64,000 bases of DNA from Corynebacterium terpenotabidum Y-11 (GCF_000418365.1 NC_021663.1:310001-374000), one strand, 5' to 3'; positions 7,558 through 16,361 are shown, counted from the stretch's first letter. A program made the numbers and translations. The notes: generated from the letters alone by a model not told the origin.

Positions 7558-8819
7558 GATGCGGTCCTTTCAGGTGAAGGGGTGGGGGTGGGCTCGACGC
7601 GAGCCACCGGAGGGAGCAGAACCAGAGGGAGAAAGGCGACGGCACTGATCAGTTGGGTTGCTGCGACAGCGACTAGGAGCGGAAAATCATGCAGCAGCAG
7701 TAGTGAGGCACCGAGCAATCCCGGGCGGAGCAGAGACCACGTGAGATACAGGGCATCGTGACCGGTGATGTACGGGACCTTCACTACCAGTGAGATCAGC
7801 AGTGAACCGCCGGCGAACACCCCGATTGTGGCGACACCCCAGAAACTCAGGTCCCCGGCGTCCACAGCAAAGAGAACAGCGCCGATGACGACTGCTGCGG
7901 ACACTACCGCCATCATGGCGCTCACCAGCAGGCCTCGGAGGGTCCACCTGCGCACGGCAGCGTTGTCGCTGCGGCGGGCACCGTCGGAGATATGCATTTC
8001 AAAAGGCGGTGCAATGAGCTGTTGCGCGAGGCCGGAGAACCCTCCCGTCAACCGCAGCGCAACTGCCCAGACCTCCTGGTAAGCGCCCAGGAACGGAGTG
8101 GCGAACCCCTGGATCTGAAAGGCGAGGTCGGTGAGGAGCTGTGCGCCCGAAGCGCGGAGGGACCCCCGGACATAACGGCGGTGACTGCGGTCGAGAATCC
8201 TCGGGAGATCGGTGAGGAAGGCCGGGATGATCCGGTTCGTGGCTCCGGTGAGCATGATGAGGGAGCCGGTCGCGGTGATGATCCCGGCAACAACAACCAG
8301 TCCTTCGCGGAACGGGATGATGAACACCACCAGAGCTGTTCCTACGACGTTGGTAATTCCGTACACCAGGCGTGCTCGGGCGTAGAGGTCCATTCTCCGT
8401 TCCCGGGTGATCACGGCGATGGCTGTGAAGTACATTCCGTGGGTGAAAGTCAGCAGGGCACTCCAGGCGAAGACGCCACCCCAGTAGGTGGACCGGCCGG
8501 TGAGGACGAGGGCGACCAGGGCCAATATCCCGGTGCAGAGCACGAGCCCCAGGACAGCAGTGGCGGACGCGGTCCGCGTCAGCCGGTCGGGGATCGCCAG
8601 ATAACGACCGGGGAAAGCGAAGGTGGATGCCCGGCAGCATAGACCGGAAATCGCCAGGGGAAGGATGAGGTACGCCAGCTGTTCCGTCTCCCGTCCAAGA
8701 ATCGGAAGGAGCATCGCGAGGAAGTTGAGCCCCTGAGCGAACCCGGATACCCCGTAGCTGCGGAACCGGAGGAGTGCGTTGAGCAAGGGCCGACGCTGTG
8801 ACGACGTGTCATGAACCAT
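7554..8819 (-). CDS. Polysaccharide flippase-like membrane protein (Wzx-type)
   Basis: A 421-residue integral membrane protein with about 12 hydrophobic helices spread over its full length and no soluble domain. The overall pattern fits the MOP-superfamily flippases that move lipid-linked repeat units across the membrane, for example an early YGVSGFAQGLNFLAMLLPI helix. Sequence motifs of Wzx are weak, so the call rests on topology and operon position among polymerase, glycosyltransferase and tailoring genes. It overlaps the acyltransferase gene upstream by 11 nt and the pyruvyl transferase gene downstream by 4 nt, which indicates tight coupling. Confidence 0.72.
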   Translation of the reverse strand: MVHDTSSQRRPLLNALLRFRSYGVSGFAQGLNFLAMLLPILGRETEQLAYLILPLAISGLCCRASTFAFPGRYLAIPDRLTRTASATAVLGLVLCTGILALVALVLTGRSTYWGGVFAWSALLTFTHGMYFTAIAVITRERRMDLYARARLVYGITNVVGTALVVFIIPFREGLVVVAGIITATGSLIMLTGATNRIIPAFLTDLPRILDRSHRRYVRGSLRASGAQLLTDLAFQIQGFATPFLGAYQEVWAVALRLTGGFSGLAQQLIAPPFEMHISDGARRSDNAAVRRWTLRGLLVSAMMAVVSAAVVIGAVLFAVDAGDLSFWGVATIGVFAGGSLLISLVVKVPYITGHDALYLTWSLLRPGLLGASLLLLHDFPLLVAVAATQLISAVAFLPLVLLPPVARVEPTPTPSPERTAS

Positions 8820-9903
8820 GGGGGGCCTTCTCTCCGAGCATGATCCGTCCGATGGCCCAGGGGCCGATCGTGATCTGACGCAGGATCACGATGCCGAGGA
8901 TCGACGCGAACACGCCGCAGAGGGAGAGGACCGTGAACACTATGGCGGTGTTGTCGATGCCGATCGCCGAGAGCACAGCGCGGAAGAATCCGATGGCGAA
9001 GGAATGGAGGAGATAAATGCCGGAAGAATAGCCGCCGATCCAGGCGAGAAGCCTGGATCGGAGGCCCCAGCCCAGGAACGCCGTCGGGAAGACGATTCCC
9101 AGGGCGATTCCGATGACACTGTGTCGAGCATCGATGTGGTCGAGGTTGCCGAGGAGTGCAAATTGGACGGTGACAAGCAGGGCGACCAGGACAACTGTGG
9201 TGAGTATCGCGGTGGACACACGCCGCGGAATGAGACGGAACCGGAACGCCGCGATGCCGGCAAGGAAGAACGGGAGGAAGGTCAGTGCGGTTCCCAGTTG
9301 CAGTGTTTCCAGTGTCTCGGGGCGAAAGAGAAGCGAGATGGTGACGGACACGGTGAAGAGGCCGCCGAAGAACCACGGGGACCGGAGAACGCCGTAGGAG
9401 TCGAGCAAGGCAACGAGGGCGAACAACCAGAACGTGGAGAGCAGGAACCAGTATGGGCTCAGAGAATTGATCCACCACAGCAGTGGGTTGGGGTCGACGG
9501 TTCCGTTGACCCCGGGGGCGACCAATTGCGTGGCACCGAGAATCGGCACGAAGATCACATAGGGGACCAGCAACCGACGCGCCTTCTTGGTCATGAAGGA
9601 CGGGTAATCCTGGAGCGCGGAGAGTGGACGCCAGGAGTACACCAGGCCGGAGAGGAAGGTGAACAATGGCATCCGCAGGTACTCCACAGAATCCGAGTAG
9701 TAGCGCAGCACGCTGTCATCGTCGACGTGGATTCCGGCGCTGGCCTTGTCTCCGATCACGTGGTACGTGACCAGCAGGATGCAGGCCAGACCACGGAGGG
9801 TGTCGACGGAAAGGTCACGGGAGGATGCGGCCCGGTGCCGGTCGTTGGAGGGGACGCCGGAGATAGGGGAAGTTACGGTGTGAATTGTCCTGTCGGACGT
9901 CAT
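8809..9903 (-). CDS. Acyltransferase family 3 membrane protein (polysaccharide O-acetylation)
   Basis: A 364-residue multi-helix membrane protein. After a polar 30-residue N-terminus it has RDLSVDTLRGLACILLVTYHVIGD, the classic acyltransferase-3 opening with the conserved R...H pattern in helix 1. RMPLFTFLSGLVYSW then follows as the second conserved block. Around ten hydrophobic helices follow. Such proteins O-acylate, usually acetylate, sugars of surface polysaccharides using cytoplasmic acyl-CoA. It is preceded by AGGACG about 8 nt before the ATG, 62 nt after the polymerase-kinase frame, and overlaps the flippase gene by 11 nt. Confidence 0.85.
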   Translation of the reverse strand: MTSDRTIHTVTSPISGVPSNDRHRAASSRDLSVDTLRGLACILLVTYHVIGDKASAGIHVDDDSVLRYYSDSVEYLRMPLFTFLSGLVYSWRPLSALQDYPSFMTKKARRLLVPYVIFVPILGATQLVAPGVNGTVDPNPLLWWINSLSPYWFLLSTFWLFALVALLDSYGVLRSPWFFGGLFTVSVTISLLFRPETLETLQLGTALTFLPFFLAGIAAFRFRLIPRRVSTAILTTVVLVALLVTVQFALLGNLDHIDARHSVIGIALGIVFPTAFLGWGLRSRLLAWIGGYSSGIYLLHSFAIGFFRAVLSAIGIDNTAIVFTVLSLCGVFASILGIVILRQITIGPWAIGRIMLGEKAPHGS

Positions 9904-9965
9904 GAGGGTTCGTCCTGTCAGAGTGAGGGATGTGAGAGGGGGAGAGAGGAGAGGCTGATGGAGGG

Positions 9966-11471
9966 TCAGTTTTCCGCGTCGATGTCGTGGGGCTCCTGGT
10001 GAGGAGTCTCCACTGACTCCGACACCGGGCCACCGGAAGAGGAACCGGTGGCGGACGCTGTCCCGTACCCGTAGCTGTAGCTGTAGGAACTCTTCCCTTT
10101 GCCCTCCGGGGTCATGGTGAACACGGTGCCGAGGACGCGGGAGTTGACGGCGGCCAGGCTGTTCCCGGTGGCTGCCAGCTGGTCAGTGGTGGAGGAGTTG
10201 TGACGTACCGCGAGCAGCACGCCGTCGGCGGAGGACGCCACCAGTGCGCCGTCGGTGACCGGGAGCACCGGGGAGGCGTCGAGGATGACATGGTCGAAGT
10301 GCTCGGCCAGGTAGGCGAGGGCTTCCTTGAACCGGCGGGAGCCGAGCAGCTCCGCCGGGTTCGGTGGGATCGGGCCAGAGGCGATCACACTCAGGCCGTC
10401 GACCTGGGTGAGCTGGATGACGTCAGCGACCGCGGTGTCACCGGCCAAGGCGGTGGAAAGACCGACCGCGGACTGCAGATCGCCACCGACATAACTGACG
10501 AGGCTGGGATTGCGCAGGTCAGCATCCACCAGGCAGACCGATTCGCCGTCATCGGCCAGCGCCAGCGCGAGGTTGAGCGCAACGGTGGACTTACCTTCAC
10601 CGGACATGCCACTGGTCACAGCGATGACGCTCGGGGCGTTGTCCACGTCAAGGAAGCGGAGATTGGTGCGCAGCTCACGGAACTGTTCGGCGGCCACGAC
10701 CGGCGCGGCGGAGAAGTTCAGCATGTGGCGGGTCTCAGAGAGCACATCGGTGTACCCGACGGTGCCGACCAAGGGTGCCTCCACGATCCCGCGGATACTG
10801 TCACTGTCGGTGATCCGGCGGTCGGTGAGGCCACGGATGATCGCGGCGAGGGCGCCGACCGCCAGGCCCAGGACGGCGCCGACGAGGATGTTGACAGACG
10901 TGTTCGGCGAGGACGGAGAGGACGGGGTCTCCGCTTCGGTCAGCAGGGCGAGCTGCGGGGCGCTGGAAGTCCGTCCTGTCGGTGAGGTCTGCTCGTTAAG
11001 GTCCTTGACCATAGTCTGAAGCTGCTCCGCCGCAGAGTTCGCCACATCGCGGGCGAGGTCAGCGTCGTCAGAGACGGCACGGAGGTTGAGGATGACCGTG
11101 TCCTTGTAAGCGCTGGCGGTGATCATTCCGGACACCTCGTCGGCCGACTTGTCGAGATCCAGATCGTCGACGACGAGCTGGCCGAGTGCCCGACCGTTGG
11201 CGATCTCTGCGTAGGAACCGACCTGCTTCTGGCTGAGCAGGGCGCCCTGGTAGGCGTCACCCGAGCTTCCGGTGGATGCGGTCCCCACGTACACCTGTGC
11301 GGTGGCCGTGTACTGGTCGGTCATCAGAGCTGAAACGCCCCAGCCGCCGAGTCCGCCGATGAGGCATCCCACGACGAGCATCCACCAGTAGCGCCGCAGA
11401 TGACCGAGGTAGTCGGCCAGCACATTGGTGGTCCTGTTCCCGCCGGGCTGGGCAGTGGTTTGTGAGGTCAT
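9966..11471 (-). other. Internal start: Wzz/Wzc-type tyrosine kinase module (CpsD/BY-kinase)
   Basis: This part of the larger frame could be translated on its own from the ATG at 11471 because GAAGGA is placed ideally upstream. The 501-residue product has the order Wzz domain (DYLGHLRRYWWMLVVGCLIGG helix at the start, VNILVGAVLGLAVGALAAII helix before the kinase), BY-kinase P-loop domain and tyrosine-rich tail, which is the standard single-chain Wzc layout. It would autophosphorylate on the tail tyrosines and control polymer length and export. The phosphatase encoded at 5886-6425 is its natural partner. Confidence 0.72.
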
Positions 11472-12638
11472 GATGGTCCTTCGGTGTGAGGGGCGGGCGG
11501 TCGGTGTTGAGTGCTGTGGGGGTGGGGAATCTGGGTACTGCGTTCTCTCCTGTTCAGACAGGGCGACCGCGCCGATGATGAGGGGTATCAGCGGAGTCGC
11601 GTGCCGTAGCGCCGAACCCCAGTCCGGTTCGAACAGCCCCTGAACGATGAGGAAAGCCAGCGGTAGCGCAGCGAATCGCATGAGCAGGGGATTGTTTTTT
11701 CCCGCGACAGCAGCCGCCCGCACCGCACTGACCCAGAACAGTGCGAACAGGATGCCGATGACCAGGTAGTAGGGGGAGAGCTTCAGCAGCATCGGTACCG
11801 GAACAATGAAGAACAGGCTGGTCAGTGTGGCATTGACCATCCCGCCGACCGGTTCCGGCGCATCGATGAAACGGGTGATCAGTGAGCCGGTGTTGGACTG
11901 TCGGGACACGGTGTCGTTGGCATCCGTCCGGAAACTGTCCGCCGGGACGCCCGCTCCGATCCACACCGCCAGGCCGGTGAGGAGGGACAGGATGATGAGC
12001 ATCCACATCACCCGCGCGACCGTTCCGGAGCAACGCCGGGAAAGTAGGAGACGGATGATCACGTACAGGGCGGCGACAATGAACCAGTAGGTGCGGAATT
12101 CTGCGCCGAGCAGGACGAGTACTCCGACAAGCAGTACTTCACCGGTCCGGTTCGCCGGCAGTAGTGCGATGACCAGCAGCCCGGCAGCGATGAGGACCTC
12201 TTTGGAATAGTCAGCCATGTACACGCCGATGAGTAGAGGTGTGATCAGCGCCAGGACAAGTGCGAGGCGACTGGCATGTGTGACCTCTACGCGGATGATC
12301 ACGATGCTGAGCAGCAGAGCTCCGACGAGGGCGCCGAGGATGCCTGCCGCGCCGGGAGAGTCTGCCAAACCGATTGCGGTGTAGAACTGGGCGATGACGG
12401 CGTACGAGCCGAGACCAAGCTCCGCGGCATCGAACGGAGAGGACATGATGGTCTGGATGGTTTGGGCGTCGTTGCCGAATCCGCCGAATCCGCCGATGAT
12501 CCTGGGCCGGACGATCACGCCCACCGCGACACACAGAGCGCTCAGAGCGCAGGCGAGCAGCAACGGCGAGGACGCCAGCCTGCCGTGGTCGCCCGGGATC
12601 ACCGCCGGTGTCTTCTCCTTCATCATCAGCGCTGTCAT
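9966..12638 (-). CDS. Continuous frame: polymerase-like membrane domain plus Wzz/Wzc-type BY-kinase
   Basis: One open frame of 890 codons covers two functions usually encoded by separate genes. Residues about 25-365 form a multi-helix membrane region resembling Wzy/EpsG-type polymerases or ligases. A polar Pro/Ser-rich linker follows. Residues 390-890 begin at an internal ATG (11471-11469) with a strong GAAGGA site 6 nt upstream and form a complete chain-length/tyrosine kinase protein of 501 residues. That part has two membrane helices, Walker A SGMSGEGKST near residue 680, Walker A' CLVDADLRNPS, Walker B VILDASP near 786 and a C-terminal tyrosine cluster SSYSYSYGYG. Either this is a real fusion, or the first cistron lost its stop while the internal start still makes the kinase separately. 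The ATG at 12638 lies 3 nt after the GT4 stop. Confidence 0.8.
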   Translation of the reverse strand: MTALMMKEKTPAVIPGDHGRLASSPLLLACALSALCVAVGVIVRPRIIGGFGGFGNDAQTIQTIMSSPFDAAELGLGSYAVIAQFYTAIGLADSPGAAGILGALVGALLLSIVIIRVEVTHASRLALVLALITPLLIGVYMADYSKEVLIAAGLLVIALLPANRTGEVLLVGVLVLLGAEFRTYWFIVAALYVIIRLLLSRRCSGTVARVMWMLIILSLLTGLAVWIGAGVPADSFRTDANDTVSRQSNTGSLITRFIDAPEPVGGMVNATLTSLFFIVPVPMLLKLSPYYLVIGILFALFWVSAVRAAAVAGKNNPLLMRFAALPLAFLIVQGLFEPDWGSALRHATPLIPLIIGAVALSEQERTQYPDSPPPQHSTPTARPSHRRTIMTSQTTAQPGGNRTTNVLADYLGHLRRYWWMLVVGCLIGGLGGWGVSALMTDQYTATAQVYVGTASTGSSGDAYQGALLSQKQVGSYAEIANGRALGQLVVDDLDLDKSADEVSGMITASAYKDTVILNLRAVSDDADLARDVANSAAEQLQTMVKDLNEQTSPTGRTSSAPQLALLTEAETPSSPSSPNTSVNILVGAVLGLAVGALAAIIRGLTDRRITDSDSIRGIVEAPLVGTVGYTDVLSETRHMLNFSAAPVVAAEQFRELRTNLRFLDVDNAPSVIAVTSGMSGEGKSTVALNLALALADDGESVCLVDADLRNPSLVSYVGGDLQSAVGLSTALAGDTAVADVIQLTQVDGLSVIASGPIPPNPAELLGSRRFKEALAYLAEHFDHVILDASPVLPVTDGALVASSADGVLLAVRHNSSTTDQLAATGNSLAAVNSRVLGTVFTMTPEGKGKSSYSYSYGYGTASATGSSSGGPVSESVETPHQEPHDIDAEN

Positions 12639-12641
12639 CGG

Positions 12642-13715
12642 TCAGCGCACCGCCAACGCGTACGCCTCGGACAGTCGTGCGCGCTGGCGCTCCGGGGCAT
12701 GGGCCTGATCGAGTCCGTCCCATGGGGCGGGATCGGCGTGCTCGTCGAGGATGCGCACGGCCTTCGCCGCGGCGTCCTCCGGGGTACTGAACCGGGCGGA
12801 CGCAGGGCATTCCCGCAGGGCGGGGATGTCGCGGACCAGCAGGGGGACGCCGATGCGGCGGACCTCCAGCACAGCCATGGGGAACCCGTCCCACCGTGCG
12901 GTGTGGATCACCAGCGACAACCCGGCGATACGGTCACGCAGTTCATCGCCGCTCAACCACCCGGTGACGTCGATGTCTGCGTCGGCCAGCAGGTCGGTGA
13001 GGGTGGCGTCCTTACCGTCCCCATCGCCGATCCACACGAAGCGGGTGTCCGGACGCTGTTCCCGGATCAGGCGGGCGGTCTCGATGAAGAACGCCGGGTC
13101 ACGCTGTGGGGTGACCCGGGAAACCACACCGACGGTCGGCGGATCAGTCGGGGCCCAGCTGCCCGGCGTGGCCGGGTGATCGTCGAGGAGCACATTGGGT
13201 ACCACGATGACCGGTACCGTTCCCGGCACCCCACGACTGAGGTCCGCCATGAGTTCGCCCTCGCGGTCGGCGCACGGGGCGCCCACGCTGGTGAACGGGA
13301 ACAGGGCCTTCTCCATCCCGCGGAACACCGCTTGCTTCCAGGCGGGGATATCGGCACGCTCGAAGGCGAAACTGTGCGGGGTGTAGACGACGGGGACCGC
13401 CGCCCGCCCCGGCGTCACCCGGTCGAGGACCGCCGCGACCCGGGCATAGGCGCCGGCGAAACTTGAATGGGCGTGGACCAGGTCGGGACGGTACCGACGG
13501 ACCGCCGCGCGGACCGCACGCACCGCGTCGACGGGGGATGCCGGCAGCTCTTCGTCGACGGCGAAGACGCCGGGGGTGCGGGGCACCGGGGCGTCCGCAC
13601 CGCGGGCATTGTTCGACAACAGCAGGTGCTCCTGCTCGGGAGTGAGCCGGGCGTACTGGTCGACCGCGGTGGCGACACCACCGTGGTAGCAGTCGGTTAC
13701 GTGGAGGATACGCAT
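12642..13715 (-). CDS. Glycosyltransferase family 4 protein
   Basis: A 357-residue GT-B fold enzyme. The N-terminal MRILHVTDCYHGGVATAVDQYARL block is the acceptor-side Rossmann domain. The C-terminal half shows PPTVGVVSRVTPQRDPAFFIETARLI, FVWIGDGDG and a VIHTARWDGFPMAVLEVRRIGVPLLV segment, which matches the nucleotide-sugar site of GT4 enzymes with the usual E-x7-E region partly altered. It transfers a sugar onto the lipid-linked intermediate made by the upstream initiating enzyme. The ATG at 13715 shares one base with the stop of that gene (TGATG), so translation is coupled. The sugar cannot be deduced. Confidence 0.85.
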   Translation of the reverse strand: MRILHVTDCYHGGVATAVDQYARLTPEQEHLLLSNNARGADAPVPRTPGVFAVDEELPASPVDAVRAVRAAVRRYRPDLVHAHSSFAGAYARVAAVLDRVTPGRAAVPVVYTPHSFAFERADIPAWKQAVFRGMEKALFPFTSVGAPCADREGELMADLSRGVPGTVPVIVVPNVLLDDHPATPGSWAPTDPPTVGVVSRVTPQRDPAFFIETARLIREQRPDTRFVWIGDGDGKDATLTDLLADADIDVTGWLSGDELRDRIAGLSLVIHTARWDGFPMAVLEVRRIGVPLLVRDIPALRECPASARFSTPEDAAAKAVRILDEHADPAPWDGLDQAHAPERQRARLSEAYALAVR

Positions 13716-15253
13716 CAGTACGCACCGCGGGACAGGGCGACGGCCTGGAATGTCCGGGCGATGGTCCTGATGTCGAGCGAGAGGGACCAGTTGTCCACGT
13801 AGTAGAGGTCGAGCTGTTCGGCCTGGCGGGGGGTCAGGTCGGAGCGGCCGGAGACCTGCCACAGTCCGGTGATCCCGGGCCGGACCTCCATCCGCATCCG
13901 CATGTCGGCGCTGAAGGCATCGACCTCGTGCTGCAGGTGGGGGCGGGGTCCGACGACGCTCATCGTGCCGAGCAGGGAATTGAAGAACTGGGGCAGCTCG
14001 TCGATGCTGGTCTTCCGGATGAATTTCCCGACCTTCGTGATCCTCGGGTCATCCTTCATCTTGAACAGGCCCTCGGCGCCGACTTCGGTGCGGAGCTTCT
14101 GCAGACGCTGGTCGGCGTCGGTGTGCATGCTGCGGAACTTGAAGATGCGGAAGGATTTCCCGTGGTAGCCGATCCGCTCGCTGATGTAGAACACCGGACC
14201 GCGGTCCTCGATCTTGATGGCCAGGGCGGTGATCAGCATGATCGGGGAGATCAGCACCAGGGCGACCGCCGAGACGGCGATATCGAAGGCACGTTTTGCC
14301 AGGCCGTTGGCGGCGCTGAACCGGGGGCGGTCGACGTAGAGGGCGTGGCGGGGGCCGAAGGGCACCACGTCGAGGCGGGTGCCGCTGATGCCCTCGAGCA
14401 TCGGATCGAGGTAGAGACGCATGTTCAGCTTGTTGAGCTGCCAGGACAGGCGGCGCAGATTGCGGTGCCCGAATTCACCGATGGAGGCGACCCAGACGGC
14501 GTCACAGGCGTAGGCGGCGGCGGTGTGGACGAAATCCTCGTTGGTGAGCACGTCCATCCGGATGGTGTCGACGGGGATGCCGCTGACGTCGGCGAGTTGG
14601 TCGAGGTTCTCCGGGTCGGTGAGCAGGATGCCGTGGACGAGACCGGTGAGGTCCTGGGTGTCATGGAAGGAGCGGATGAGGCGGTTGATGTCACGGACCT
14701 GGCCGATGGCCAGGAAGCTGTGCCGGAGATCGGCCCGGAAACGGTTGGTCAACCGGAGGCAGACCATCCGGGAGATCATCAGCAGGAACAGGCCGACGGG
14801 CAGACCGATGAGAGCGTAGTGGCGGAAGAGGGAGTAGCTCGAGAGCGCATCCACCATGGCAAGACCGGCGGCGAAGAACAGGCTGCCCTTGATGACGTTC
14901 TCCCGCCCGATGCGGGGGAAGGTCCGGGCCTGGTGGCTGTAACCGTGGGTGACGACGATCGCGGCGAGCCACAGCAGGATGATGATGCCGGTGAGCAGGA
15001 GGTTCCGGGCAGAGAAGAAGTGTCCGGTGATGACGCCGACGCTGGGTGCCCAGGTGTAGATCGAGAGCAGATCGGCGATGACAGTCGCGGTGACGATGGC
15101 GACCAGGTCGGCGGCGACGTAGAACCAGGTGCTCTGGGTGTGCCGGACACGTCGGGTGTCGCGGTTGCGGGTGATGCGGCGGCTGGAGGGTTCGGCGGTG
15201 ACGGCCGTCACCGCTGGTGCTGCGGGCAGCACGGAGGACGAGTGGAGAACCAT
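13715..15253 (-). CDS. Exopolysaccharide initiating polyprenyl-phosphate sugar-phosphate transferase (WbaP/CpsE type)
   Basis: A 512-residue membrane enzyme that starts repeat-unit synthesis by moving a sugar-1-phosphate from a UDP-sugar to undecaprenyl phosphate. The N-terminal 150 residues contain four to five helices, followed by a CoA-binding-like linker domain. The C-terminal bacterial sugar transferase domain begins with KRAFDIAVSAVALVLISP. It contains RIFKFRSMH, RKTSIDELPQFFNSLLGTMSVVGPRP and RPGITGLWQVSGRSD, all hallmark motifs including the catalytic Asp-Glu pair in the SIDELPQ block. It is the first gene of an eight-gene operon and is preceded by a long leader. Confidence 0.93.
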   Translation of the reverse strand: MVLHSSSVLPAAPAVTAVTAEPSSRRITRNRDTRRVRHTQSTWFYVAADLVAIVTATVIADLLSIYTWAPSVGVITGHFFSARNLLLTGIIILLWLAAIVVTHGYSHQARTFPRIGRENVIKGSLFFAAGLAMVDALSSYSLFRHYALIGLPVGLFLLMISRMVCLRLTNRFRADLRHSFLAIGQVRDINRLIRSFHDTQDLTGLVHGILLTDPENLDQLADVSGIPVDTIRMDVLTNEDFVHTAAAYACDAVWVASIGEFGHRNLRRLSWQLNKLNMRLYLDPMLEGISGTRLDVVPFGPRHALYVDRPRFSAANGLAKRAFDIAVSAVALVLISPIMLITALAIKIEDRGPVFYISERIGYHGKSFRIFKFRSMHTDADQRLQKLRTEVGAEGLFKMKDDPRITKVGKFIRKTSIDELPQFFNSLLGTMSVVGPRPHLQHEVDAFSADMRMRMEVRPGITGLWQVSGRSDLTPRQAEQLDLYYVDNWSLSLDIRTIARTFQAVALSRGAY

Positions 15254-15307
15254 GGGAGAGTCGATTCTGTGACAGCGGTCGGAGAGGGGTCGACCGGAGC
15301 GGGAGAG

Positions 15308-15355
15308 TGAGGGTGAGGGTGAGGGTGAGAGAGGGTGAGAGAAGGTGAGGGAGGG
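15308..15355. repeat. GGGTGA tandem repeats with G-quadruplex pattern
   Basis: The plus strand carries GGGTGA-like units in close succession. The segment 15311-15335 fits G3-N3-G3-N3-G3-N7-G3, the standard intramolecular quadruplex pattern. Because the exopolysaccharide operon is read from the other strand, this G-rich strand is the template strand and the mRNA leader is C/U-rich. The repeats begin about 55 nt upstream of the start codon. Confidence 0.65.
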
Positions 15356-15491
15356 AACGGGTTGAGCTTAACGCGCGACGTGGTGTCTGTGTTCGGTGAG
15401 TTCACGGAGGATGGAAAGTCCGCTGCCCTGAACAGGGAAAAGACAACTTTCCCGAATCGTGACACCCCTTAATTTTCCGCCCTGACCTGCA

Positions 15492-15521
15492 GTTATATTT
15501 CTATATAGTGATATTAGTCAC
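15492..15521 (-). promoter_or_regulatory. Candidate promoter of the exopolysaccharide operon
   Basis: On the minus strand GTGACT (15521-15516) and TATAAC (15497-15492) are spaced by 18 nt in an otherwise rare AT-rich island. The -10 hexamer matches the primary sigma consensus at five positions. The spacing and orientation fit the operon starting at 15253. Other -10-like hexamers (TATAGA) overlap, so the exact element is uncertain. Confidence 0.4.
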
Positions 15522-15574
15522 AGTGGAGTATGGACTGTTTCGGCGCCGTTACCCGGACATTACGGGCAGCATAT

Positions 15575-16183
15575 TCACTGGAAGTTGAGGTAGGCCTTCG
15601 ATGCTGTCGGCCCCCGCTGACCCTGGTACTTCGAGCCCAACGGTCCGGTGCCGTAGGGGTTCTCCGCTGGGCTGGACAGGGAAAAGACCGCCAATTGTCC
15701 GATCTTCATTCCCGGGTACAGGGCGATCGGCAGGTTGGCCGTATTCGACAGCTCCAGGGTGATGTGGCCGGTGAATCCCGGGTCGATGAATCCGGCGGTG
15801 GAGTGGGTGAGCAGGCCGAGCCGTCCCAGGGAGGACTTGCCTTCGAGGCGGGCGGCGAGGTTGTCCGGCACCGTCACGTATTCGAGGACGGAGCCGAGGA
15901 CGAACTCCCCGGGGTGCAGGATGAATGCCTCGGCGGCGATACCGCCGTCCGCCACGGCGGTGCCGTCCTCGCCGGTGCCGTCGCCGACCTCCACCAGGGT
16001 GGTCAGCTCCTCCTGCGGCAGCTTCGGGTCGATGTGGGTGTACCGCGAATTGTTGAAGACCCGGAAGTAGCGGTCGAGGCGCACGTCGATACTGGACGGC
16101 TGGACCAGGGCCGGGTCGAAGGGGTCGAGGGACAGTGCCCCGTCGGCGATGGCGGCGCGGATGTCACGGTCAGAAAGAAGCAC
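15575..16183 (-). CDS. dcd: dCTP deaminase (dUMP-forming type)
   Basis: A 202-residue nucleotide enzyme that deaminates dCTP; the actinobacterial form also hydrolyses the product to dUMP for thymidylate synthesis. The sequence contains [12 protein letters not shown] at the N-terminus, [18 protein letters not shown] and the catalytic block [53 protein letters not shown] follows, very close to the mycobacterial bifunctional enzyme. Length is normal. The start is a GTG at 16183 with only a weak ribosome site. It lies upstream of the exopolysaccharide promoter on the same strand and next to two plus-strand tRNA genes. Confidence 0.95.
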   Translation of the reverse strand: MLLSDRDIRAAIADGALSLDPFDPALVQPSSIDVRLDRYFRVFNNSRYTHIDPKLPQEELTTLVEVGDGTGEDGTAVADGGIAAEAFILHPGEFVLGSVLEYVTVPDNLAARLEGKSSLGRLGLLTHSTAGFIDPGFTGHITLELSNTANLPIALYPGMKIGQLAVFSLSSPAENPYGTGPLGSKYQGQRGPTASKAYLNFQ

Positions 16184-16287
16184 GTGACCAGCGTAGCCCA
16201 GTTGTCCCTCACCTAGTGGAGGGGGTCACGACGGAGGCATCGCGAACTGTGTTAGAGTACTGAAGCGTTGCAGCGCGAGCTGTCGCC

Positions 16288-16361
16288 GCCGATGTAGTTC
16301 AATGGTAGAACTCCTGCTTCCCAAGCAGGTGGCGCGGGTTCGATTCCCGTCATCGGCTCCA
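16288..16361 (+). tRNA. tRNA-Gly (anticodon CCC)
   Basis: A complete cloverleaf: acceptor GCCGATG/CATCGGC, D arm with TAGTTCAATGGTAGA, anticodon stem CCTGC/GCAGG enclosing TTCCCAA (anticodon CCC), T arm GCGGG-TTCGATT-CCCGT, discriminator T and encoded CCA at 16359-16361. It decodes GGG. A second tRNA follows after 71 nt on the same strand. Confidence 0.96.

Larger units (their letters stand above)
15254..15574. other. Leader and promoter region of the exopolysaccharide operon
   Basis: About 320 bp without a gene between the first exopolysaccharide gene and dcd. It contains a plus-strand run of GGGTGA-type repeats at 15301-15355, a CCCTG-AA-CAGGG palindrome at about 15425-15436, and an AT-rich segment at 15480-15525 that holds the likely promoter. 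If that promoter is used, the operon has a leader of about 230 nt. Confidence 0.6.
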
